Shown here piece after piece: positions 56,330-64,000 of a DNA stretch of 64,000 nt; positions within the stretch are counted from its first letter, which is position 1, and the number at the start of each line of letters is the position of its first letter. Both the position numbers and the translations under genes were made by a program. Origin of the DNA: Gigaspora rosea (taxonomy: Eukaryota; Glomeromycota; Glomeromycetes; Diversisporales; Gigasporaceae); the NCBI GenBank assembly GCA_003550325.1, contig QKWP01000609.1, forward strand, positions 131,728-195,727, written 5' to 3'. The notes under the pieces were generated by a model. It searched no databases. It had not been told where the DNA came from and saw only the letters and a list, made by a program, of their open reading frames with translations.

Positions 56330-58455
56330 CTTGGTATTAACAGTTTATATAAAAGTCAATTTGTTTTTCTGTTTTTGTCTTTTTTCTTGGTTACAAACCA
56401 GTCAGATAGTATATTTTATTTGTCTTAAAACTTGAATTGTATAAAGTAAAAAGTAGTAATCTTGATCTGTGTCAAGTGGGTAATTGGAATCTCTGATAGT
56501 TTAGATGTTTTCAAGAGCAAGTTGTTGATTATGTTTACAGAAGCAGGCAATTTTATTATTAAAAATTGCAGGTACTTGTTTATTAATTTTAGAGCAAGAT
56601 AAAGTTGTGTTGCCTTTAGCAAGAGGGATAGTAAGTTTAGAATAGTAAAAGTGAAAGGTATATGCTTGTTAATTATTCTTTTAATTTCTGCAGTCCAAAA
56701 GTCCAGGCCTGATTTAGTTTGCAAAAGTCACAGGTTGTCTTAACTAAAAAAGTTGTCACTAAAGCTATAAACTTCTTTTAGTTATCTTTTTGCATTTTTC
56801 ATAGTAGAAGATCTTTCTTTTTCTTTTTTTTGTTTTTAGAGTTCTTCTAAGATATAAGATTGGTATGCCAAGTTGTAGAAATAATACAATAAACATTTTT
56901 GGTAATATATATGGCATTTGTTAGTATAGATAGATCCAGATCAATAAGAACATTTGTGGTATACTATAAGTTATCAGTTTGACTTACTGATATTAGTTCC
57001 AGCCAAATAGGTGCTGGAATTCCATAAAACTATTGCATTAGCTATATTAAGATTAGTAAATGGTAGAAATATTTTGTCTTGAGTTTAGTTTGTATTAAAA
57101 TTATCTAGTATAATAACATTTTAATTTCTATTTTTAGCTTCTATAAGCCAAAGTAAAAATTTTTATTTGGCTTTTTTGCAAAGAAAAGGGTGATTCAATA
57201 GGAGATAAGTTTTAATTATTTTGGTTTTGTTGTTAAAAGAAAAGAAGTTAATAAAATGGTAGTATAGAACCAAGTATGAATATTATGTATAAAGTGTTAT
57301 AGTTAACAACAGACTATTATAGCAGTACTAAGACTTGCCTTGCATTGGTATAATTAATAGGGTTTAAAATTTGAAGTATAGATATAGTAAAGTGGGTTGA
57401 AAAGACCTAAAACTCTATTTTCTATATAATTAGTTTCTGTTAGCAAGATTATATGTATATTAGTTTTTGTACGAAATTTAATTTAGCTTTGTATTTTTTT
57501 CTGGTTGAGTCAGTCCTCTAATATTATGTGCTATGATATTATTCTGTCTTTGGTTTGTAGATTATAGATTGTAACTTCAATCATTTCTTTGGGTGGGTTT
57601 GGATTAGTATTATAATAGCTATTATTACTATTGGAATTATTGTTATAGTTAGCACCTTTTGTACTTATAAGTGATGCATTCTGTACTTATTAGTTTAATG
57701 GGTCATTATTAACTGTTTGGTTAAGCATTGAGTATCTTGTAAGATGTCTTTCTTGTTATTGATTAGGTTGTAAATAGGTTGAAGTCAGGGTTGGGTAGAT
57801 TAACAAAATCAAAAGATATGTTGGTAACTTTGTAAAGATAAAGTAGTTATAAAGTTGGTCTAGTATATAAGGAATATTGTGGTATTTTTAAATGGGATAT
57901 TTATATTTGTAATTTGTTTTTCTGTATTATGTTTTTTTAGTTTTTTGATAGTTGGAGATAGATGGGGTGTAAGTTTAGTTTTTTCATGTATGTTTTCTTT
58001 ATGTCTATCTATTATTTTGGTAAGGAATTGAATCATGTGGTTGAAATCAGTTCCTTTGGAGTGGAGATAGAGAGGGTCAAGTTTATTTTGATAACTTCTT
58101 CTGTCTCTTATGGAAGGGCAGAGAGGTCCATATAGTTGAAATTCACATAGGTATGGGGTAGTGACTTTGATATATTGTAAATCAGTAGGACAGTCTTGAG
58201 TAATTTGTGGACCTCATCTTTTGTTGCAAGTGGAAAATTAAGTCCTTGCATTTCTAAGTCTTTGGAGTTTGTAGCAGGGCAGGGTATTAGATAGTTATTG
58301 TATTTGGTAAGCGGGTGAAGTTATAATCAAGTTTCAAAAGACGGATGTGTTCTTTGAAGTTCTCCAGATTGGAGGTTAGGAAAGGAAATTTCTCTCTCAA
58401 TCCTGGTATCAGATCTTTAAGGGGTTAATGGAAGTGGAGTTTTGGGGCCAGTAGG
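56330..58455 (-). mobile_element. LINE relic with APE-type endonuclease, no reverse transcriptase seen
   Basis: The minus strand shows an ORF1-like region (58030-58450, with QFLTKIIDRHKENIHEKTKL), then the start of an apurinic-type endonuclease (AHNIRGLTQPEKN near 57505-57535), its catalytic VIILDNFNTN near 57095-57120 (GDFN motif, here DNFN), and the linker ORF 56425-56724 (FWTAEIKRIINKHIPFTF). The endonuclease would nick target DNA for reverse transcription. Several stops and the loss of the downstream reverse transcriptase mark it as dead. LINEs usually lose the 5' end, so a missing 3' part points to a later deletion or rearrangement. Confidence 0.75.
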
Positions 58456-58499
58456 TCGAAGTTTTCTTACAGACTGTTATATTTAATCAATTAGATTAA

Positions 58500-58536
58500 T
58501 ACTCACCAAAGTTTCACCAGTTTCACCTGCAACTCC
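58500..58536. repeat. Orphan end of the TAGAGTTGCAGGTGAAAC hAT family
   Basis: AGTTTCACCTGCAACTCCA is the complement of the 20309 element's end. No partner end was found nearby. Confidence 0.6.
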
Positions 58537-59254
58537 AATCTCAAATTTATATGTACAGTAAAAATTACTTTATTAAAATATACTAAAATTATGAGTATTC
58601 CATTTTTTCAAGTTAAATAAAAAGATCTGCTCTATGAAAAAAATTAAATTTATCTTTTTTTTTTATATTTTTATAATAATAATTGTATACATTTTGTGTA
58701 ATAATTTATTGCAAATTTTTATTTCAAAATCATTTTTTACATGAAAAATAAACAAAATGACACTTTTTTAAATATTAATTTTTTTTAAAAAATATTATAT
58801 ATAACTTATATTTTAAAGACAAAAATTTAACAAATTGATTTTATAGATTATAATATCTGTTTGATTTTTCAGAAAATATGTTGCATTATCTTTTTATAAA
58901 ATTTTAACACATAATTGCTTCGTAGACTTTTTAGCGAATTATATCAAAAATATAAAATTGCATTTCTATAATGTCATTCGAACAACTGGAATAGATTTTA
59001 AAGTGTATTATATCAAATATTAAGATTTAGAATAATTTGTTGCCAAGCAATACAACACATCTACAAACTATTTTCATGACAATGAATCGTTGATATCATT
59101 CCCTGAAATTTTTTATTATACTTTTGTTTTTTTTTTTCTTAATCAATAGTGTTCTCAACGTCTCCATCAATAATTTACCTTAAGTCGAAAAACCTGAAGC
59201 TATGACTACATATTTTTTCCAGAGTCGCTCTGGTTAGTTAAAATTTAAGTCCAG
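58537..59254. other. AT-rich spacer leading to a less repetitive region
   Basis: No supported feature; base composition becomes less extreme from about 58900. Confidence 0.5.
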
Positions 59255-59383
59255 ATTTTGTACTACGAATTTGTTGCAAAATCGTTGTTAGGAGCACTTC
59301 AATTAATTTCACGATCCAATCCACTAGATAATGAAAGCGTTTATAATCACTTACTTTACAGTTTAATTGGATTATTTAAATAA
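59255..59383 (+). CDS. Possible terminal exon of a host gene
   Basis: After an acceptor-like TTTAAGTCCAG, 42 codons read YYEFVAKSLLGALQLISRSN and PLDNESVYNHLLYSLIGLFK, then TAA. The helical, non-low-complexity content looks coding. Upstream exons were not found with confidence, and the family is not recognised. A MITE is inserted 8 bp after the stop, as if tolerated in the 3' UTR. Confidence 0.35.
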   Translation: MLYYEFVAKSLLGALQLISRSNPLDNESVYNHLLYSLIGLFK

Positions 59384-59390
59384 CAGAGAT

Positions 59391-59568
59391 TATTATCCGA
59401 CATGTCTTATGAGGCATCGAACGATTTTTGTGTAAGTTGTTCAGCCACCTCCTAATACATTATACAAATTTTAATCACCTCTTAAGAGGTGAATGAAAAT
59501 TTGTGTATTTGTATTAGAAGGAGTTGCACAAAAATCGTTCGTTGTTTACGCCAGACATGTCGGATAAG
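59391..59568. mobile_element. MITE with TTATCCGACATGTC ends
   Basis: TTATCCGACATGTC and GACATGTCGGATAA are exact inverted termini, with a second mirrored block CGAACGATTTTTGTG / CACAAAAATCGTTCG. 178 bp. Confidence 0.85.
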
Positions 59569-60112
59569 CGTATTATTGGTCAAATTGTGACACAGAAGAT
59601 AACGCATTATGACGTGCCTTCGGCCACGTCATAAAAACAGTATCCTAGTGAATAGTGAATAATCAGGTATCATTCACAACATGACCAATAACAAGTACTT
59701 AATTCACTTCTTATTTCTAACAATCGATAATTACCATTTAAACAGCAAATGAAAAAGAAAAATTGAAATGCCAGGTAATCAGGTCACAAAATGCATTTTT
59801 CAACTTTTTTAGTCATATCTCAAAAATATTGCAGCTATTCACTTAGATGTACGACGATTTGTTCATTCAACGTCTGGTATAATTTTTTACGATATTAATA
59901 GAGTAAGCCATTATAACGACAAGACTTGCTTTATCGTTAGAATCCAAATCAAGTGAAGCTAAATCGGATAATTTGAAAAAAATGGAAGCCTGCACTGATA
60001 TCGGGTATGAACAAAATTTAAAAATAGCAACGGAAAATATTTTAAGCCTCACTTCATTTGATCAATTCTTGTTATAACCAGTAAGAACCAAAGCGATTTA
60101 CAGAATCATCCA
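59569..60112. other. Low-repeat stretch with one open frame
   Basis: A minus open frame 59867-60052 (61 codons, SLDLDSNDKASLVVIMAYSI) could be an exon, but the + strand is also partly open here. TGACGTGCCTTCGGCCACGTCA at 59611-59632 is a palindrome. Confidence 0.35.
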
Positions 60113-60235
60113 ATAAATAAACGTAAATACAAAAAAAATGGACTAAACTAATTTAGGCAAAAGATGAATAAACGTAAATACAAAAAAAAAAGACTAAACT
60201 AATTTAGGAAAAAGATGAATAAACGTAAATACAAA
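60113..60235. repeat. 51-bp tandem repeat
   Basis: Two full and one partial copy starting AATAAACGTAAATACAAAAA, with GACTAAACTAATTTAGG inside. Confidence 0.85.
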
Positions 60236-60584
60236 AAAAGAACTAAAGTATTTTATGAAATACGTAAATACAGAAATACAAAGAAAAAAAAAGAAGAAAT
60301 CCTTGGAAATTCCCAAGTTGACTATTTTTCCATCGAAATGCTAGCCTTTTATGTGATGCTGTATGCACGTACGGCAGGGCTGCAAATAAATCAATTGGTA
60401 AGTCATTAATTTTTCGGTGTATACCGTGGAAATAACAATGATAAAATCACATGATGAAGCAATTCAATCAGACACACGGATTCGAACACGCCCTTTCACT
60501 TTCCGTATAACACGTACATTTCGTTGCACTCCTGTTCCTGGTCTATTTCAGGTTGCGCCAATTGCATCCGACATTACAAAGTAA
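60215..60584 (+). CDS. Possible two-exon tail of a host gene
   Basis: Open frame 60215-60397 ends in YARTAGLQINQL at a good donor (TTG|GTAAGT). A pyrimidine-rich tract and TTTCAG acceptor lead to 60552-60584, adding VAPIASDITK and a stop in the same frame. The first part of the frame is Lys/Arg low complexity from the tandem repeat, so the true exon probably starts later (about 60300). Product unknown. Confidence 0.3.
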
Positions 60585-60587
60585 GGT

Positions 60588-60962
60588 TATGTAGAATTTT
60601 TATTGAACTTTATAACCAATGTAAATTTACGTAATTATTTATATATATCTCTATATAGAATTGCACAAATATTAACGCTAGGATTGGATTTTAAATTTTA
60701 GTATTCTGAACATTTTTTACTTAGTATATCGAACACTGCTTACCTTAGTCACTTTTGAGAAATAGCTAAAATTAAATCATTATATGGATATAAATAAAAG
60801 ATATAAATAAAATTTACATCAATTTTATATTTATATAAAATATTAAATATAACTTAATAATAGATTTAATATTAATAAATTTTGTATAAAAATTTTATAT
60901 GTCTACATTTTGATTTATAAATTATATAAATTATATAAAAACTTTATATAGAATTTATATAA
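60588..60962. other. AT-rich spacer
   Basis: TATATAAA-type low complexity; nothing supported. Confidence 0.5.
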
Positions 60963-61333
60963 TGCCATATAAAATTAATTACAGCGGTTTTATAAATTCT
61001 GGAGCAACTGAAAAAATTGCAAATCACCGAATCGATTAGAATTAATAAGTAACAGACTTCGGCCGTAACTCAAAAACTTATCGATTCGGTCATCGGCAAT
61101 TTTTCAGTTGTTCCAAAACAGTAATTGGTTTTAATAACCCGGTCGGGTCAAAATTTGGAAACTTATAAAAAATTTTTTATATGTTTTAATAACCGGGTGG
61201 AATTTAAGAAAAATTTTTTTTATAATTTTATAAAATTTTATATATGAAATTTTTTTTAAAAAAAAAGCCGACCGGGTCTATTTAAAAGTTTTATGTTATG
61301 AAAACTAAGTAATTAAATTTGTATGGCCTAACT
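60963..61333. mobile_element. Second copy of the CCCGGYCGGGTC MITE, with nested insertion
   Basis: Left GCCATATAAAATTAATTAC and right AAATTTGTATGGCCTAAC are inverted; the body has AATAACCCGGTCGGGTC. Within its left end lies another small element (about 60982-61118) with arms GGAGCAACTGAAAAAATTGC / GCAATTTTTCAGTTGTTCC. Confidence 0.75.
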
Positions 61334-61593
61334 TTGTAGAGCCACATAAATTTTATAAAAAATGTAATGATGATAACGAGAAGAGGAAGATTTAAATTCT
61401 TGTTTTCTTTTTCTTTTTTTTTTTTTTTTGCTACAAACCAAACAGTGAGACGATCACTTTACGGGAATCGGCATCGGGTAACTAGTGAATCGGATTCGGA
61501 TGCAAAAAAGGCATGTAGATTTGGTGAGTGGTATAACAAAATTCAGGTATAGCCTATACTCCTTCAAAACAATAAACAATCATAGATTACTCG
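61334..61593 (+). other. Possible exon
   Basis: After a T-run and an AAACAG acceptor at about 61444, an open stretch reads RRSLYGNRHRVTSESDSDAK and KACRFGEWYNKIQ up to a GTATAG at about 61549. It may be an exon with a GT donor; unrecognised and weak. Confidence 0.25.
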
Positions 61594-61976
61594 GAGAGGT
61601 CCGGTCCGGTCCTAGTGCAGTCTTTCAATCGCCGCATTATTAGGGTTTACTAATTATTTGTATATCCTATATTATTGAACGAATTTGATTAGCTCAGATT
61701 TTGTCCGAGCCTGTTCAGACTGGTTCACAACTACACTTGCCGGACAAACTGAACAAATCCCAAAAAAAAAAACATTTATTTACAAAAAATTAAATCAAAC
61801 AAATGGTTTTGATACTCTGCAAATATATTATATATAGCTACAAGAAGATATATCAATTGTTTAAATAAGAATTATTAACAAAGTTGTTGAGAAATTAATT
61901 TGACCAAAATTTGGGATTTGGGCGCGGACAAACCCAAACTATAATAGTTTGGGGTTAAAGACTGGTCCGGACCGGT
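61594..61976. mobile_element. MITE with GGTCCGGTCC palindromic ends
   Basis: GAGAGGTCCGGTCCGGTCC and AGACTGGTCCGGACCGG are inverted, recalling the subterminal GGTCCGTCCGGACTGACGG of the hAT relic at 8208. Confidence 0.7.
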
Positions 61977-62345
61977 TTTTGCAAGAACAATAACCACGAT
62001 ACTTTAGGCTACTGGGCGATAATCTAGTGTTAGGTTTATGCGCTTATCAATAGTTCACTAGGGTCACTAATAGAGGCGATATATTATTTGATATGGCGAA
62101 TCAACTTGTGTTGTCGAAGGCACTTTATTTATGAAAATAAATTTAGTATTTATGTTATGCGTCGTTTATTGATTCCTGTCATTCAAGGATTGACATGAAA
62201 TATTTGTGAATCCAAGAATAACGTATGTTATACTTTGAAATTGGTATCGGTATGAAGTTTACCAATATAAAAATATATATATCATATTTAAATAAAACAT
62301 CATTCGTATTGTTATTTATTTTTGCATTGGCCACGCAAAACATAG
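61977..62345. other. Unassigned sequence
   Basis: Mixed composition, no supported ORF. Probably the 3' flank of the minus-strand exon that follows. Confidence 0.45.
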
Positions 62346-62469
62346 TCACACCTCCTCGAACATTTTTTCGACAAGTGCATGTTTTTGTTTTACAATTGGT
62401 TTTTCGTCAATGACCATTATAAATTTTTTTGGGTTTAATTTTTTTATGGAAGCTTTAAGATTAGAGTCA
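62346..62469 (-). CDS. Possible terminal exon of a minus-strand gene
   Basis: On the minus strand a poly-T tract and TAG acceptor precede 41 codons (NLKASIKKLNPKKFIMVIDE, KPIVKQKHALVEKMFEEV) and a TGA stop. Coding-like composition; the rest of the gene would lie in or beyond the assembly gap. Family unknown. Confidence 0.4.
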
Positions 62470-62486
62470 CTAAAAAAAAAAAAAAA

Positions 62487-63064
62487 TNNNNNNNNNNNNN
62501 NNNNNNNNNNNNNNNNNNNNNNNNNNNNNNNNNNNNNNNNNNNNNNNNNNNNNNNNNNNNNNNNNNNNNNNNNNNNNNNNNNNNNNNNNNNNNNNNNNNN
62601 NNNNNNNNNNNNNNNNNNNNNNNNNNNNNNNNNNNNNNNNNNNNNNNNNNNNNNNNNNNNNNNNNNNNNNNNNNNNNNNNNNNNNNNNNNNNNNNNNNNN
62701 NNNNNNNNNNNNNNNNNNNNNNNNNNNNNNNNNNNNNNNNNNNNNNNNNNNNNNNNNNNNNNNNNNNNNNNNNNNNNNNNNNNNNNNNNNNNNNNNNNNN
62801 NNNNNNNNNNNNNNNNNNNNNNNNNNNNNNNNNNNNNNNNNNNNNNNNNNNNNNNNNNNNNNNNNNNNNNNNNNNNNNNNNNNNNNNNNNNNNNNNNNNN
62901 NNNNNNNNNNNNNNNNNNNNNNNNNNNNNNNNNNNNNNNNNNNNNNNNNNNNNNNNNNNNNNNNNNNNNNNNNNNNNNNNNNNNNNNNNNNNNNNNNNNN
63001 NNNNNNNNNNNNNNNNNNNNNNNNNNNNNNNNNNNNNNNNNNNNNNNNNNNNNNNNNNNNNNNN
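62487..63064. other. Assembly gap (N)
   Basis: 578 unresolved bases. Open frames across it are artefacts. Confidence 0.99.
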
Positions 63065-63159
63065 AACTCCGACCAAAAATAGAGGTCGGCTTTTGTGTTC
63101 CCATGAAAATGGGTGGGTTACACAAAAATTCAAACTCCGACTTACCGGGTTCGTAACCA

Positions 63160-63470
63160 GGATCGGGCTCAAATGATCCAAGATCGGGTTCAAATGAACC
63201 AAAACCGGGTTCTAATGAACCAAGATCGGGTTCAATGAACCATGATCGGGTTCAAATGACCCAATATCGGTGTTCATGAACCAAGATCGGGTTCAAGTTA
63301 ACCAAGATCGGGTTCAATTGAACCAAGATCGGGTTCGAGTGAACCAAGATCGGGTTCGAGTGAACCAAAATCGGGTTCGTTTGAACCAAAACGGGTTCAT
63401 TTGAACCAATTTCGGCTTCATTTGAACCATGTCCGGGGTCATTTGAACCAAGATCGGGTTCATTTTGATC
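63160..63470. repeat. 21-bp minisatellite with internal dyads
   Basis: About fifteen units of the form GATCGGGTTCAAATGAACCAA, length 19-21 bp. GGTTCAAATGAACC is itself a palindrome, so each unit can form a small hairpin. Confidence 0.9.
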
Positions 63471-63504
63471 CCAAATAAAAAATTAATAACACTAACCCAT
63501 GGGG

Positions 63505-63760
63505 GTTTTGGTATATATAACTTTATCCTAACAATCATGAAGCCTATTAATAATCTTGAGACCTAAAGTTTAGGGTTAGGGTCAGCTTTCATTATGTTGA
63601 GCTTTGGGAGGGGGTATTGATATATATAACTTTAAACTAATTATCATGAGGTCTAATAATAATCTTGAGACCTAAAGGTTAGGGTTAGGGTCAGCTTTCA
63701 TTATGTTGAGCTTTGGGTGGGGGGTTTATATATATATAACTTTGTTCTAATAACCTTAGG
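63505..63760. repeat. 110-bp tandem repeat, about 2.3 copies
   Basis: TATATATAACTTT recurs at about 63512, 63621 and 63731. Each unit holds AATAATCTTGAGACCTAAAG and TTAGGGTTAGGGTCAGC. Confidence 0.88.
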
Positions 63761-63892
63761 CCCTAAAATTATATAAAATATAAAATATATAAACTAAAAC
63801 AACTATTAGAATTCTATATACTAAAAAGGCGCTCATAATTCTATTATAAAAAAACAATTAAAAACTATGATAAAAAACAATTAAAACTTCTA

Positions 63893-63924
63893 GCCCGTGG
63901 CAACGCCCGGGCCCCTAACACTAG
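63893..63924 (+). mobile_element. Helitron 3' terminus
   Basis: The hairpin GCCCGTGGCAACGCCCGGGC (63893-63912) is followed 8 bp later by CTAG (63921-63924) and then T. A GC-rich hairpin 8-12 bp before a CTRR end, inserted before T, is the Helitron 3' signature. No Rep/helicase gene or 5' TC end was identified; the 110-bp repeats may lie inside it. Confidence 0.75.
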
Positions 63925-64000
63925 TACCCATTAAGCTTCGATTAATTTTTCTTTGGTTGTCATGCTTTTCTTAGGTGATTTTCGCATCAAAAATAAACAA
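63925..64000. other. Window end, no feature
   Basis: Short unremarkable sequence after the Helitron end. Confidence 0.6.

Noticed and set aside
60455-60535. tRNA-like GGATTCGAAC (B-box-like) on the minus strand
   Set aside because: The flanking bases do not form a T-stem or acceptor stem, and no A box is present.
62346-63202. Long ORFs across the N gap
   Set aside because: Unknown bases are translated as X; only the flanking codons are real.
63160-63470. CRISPR-like regular repeats
   Set aside because: Units are contiguous without unique spacers, in a eukaryotic context; it is a minisatellite.

Overview
This is nuclear DNA of an AT-rich fungal genome. The best fit is an arbuscular mycorrhizal fungus (Glomeromycotina, Rhizophagus-like). 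The reasons are the extreme A/T bias, small exons with short GT-AG introns, a degenerate TKL-type kinase fragment of a style common in these fungi, a very dense load of hAT, Tc1/mariner-pogo-like, LINE/SINE-like and Helitron-like elements, and a Polinton-like element. No rRNA, tRNA or CRISPR array was found. A single N follows a poly-T run near 1315, and 62487-63064 is an assembly gap.

Layout. (1) 1-6241: one host gene on the + strand, with twelve visible exons encoding an ankyrin-repeat protein with long acidic low-complexity tracts. Its introns are swollen by minisatellites and small inverted-repeat elements. (2) 6242-24077: a mosaic of nested transposons. At least five hAT-type insertions have recognisable 8-bp target duplications, one carrying a transposase C-terminal remnant. 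There is also a LINE 3' fragment with a 16-bp duplication and a kinase pseudogene fragment. (3) 24078-38383: a 14.3-kb element with terminal inverted repeats of about 540 bp. It carries a retroviral-type integrase, a Gag-like plus retropepsin-like block without reverse transcriptase, a small Crinkler-header-like ORF bracketed by short repeats, and a 1003-residue protein combining a family-B DNA polymerase palm, a superfamily 1 helicase and an HNH-like tail. Two smaller ORFs lie upstream of that protein. This is the most unusual object in the window; it is an ageing, partly broken, Polinton-like fossil. (4) 38384-58536: AT-rich repeat territory. It holds foldback and pogo-like elements, an array of about nine alternating inverted units, a 1.3-kb SINE-like retroelement with a tRNA-like head and a truncated relative, two parallel relics of a multicopy gene family, and a LINE that keeps its endonuclease but shows no reverse transcriptase. 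(5) 58537-64000: a less repetitive stretch with several possible short host exons (low confidence), more small inverted-repeat elements, the gap, two tandem-repeat arrays and a clear Helitron 3' terminus.

Only the ankyrin gene is a convincing intact host gene. In the 14.3-kb element the gene set (integrase, polymerase-helicase-nuclease, Gag-like protein, aspartic protease) suggests a self-replicating DNA element that may have used a retrovirus-like capsid module. I saw no packaging ATPase and no jelly-roll capsid gene. All family calls are by eye from motifs; no database was searched.
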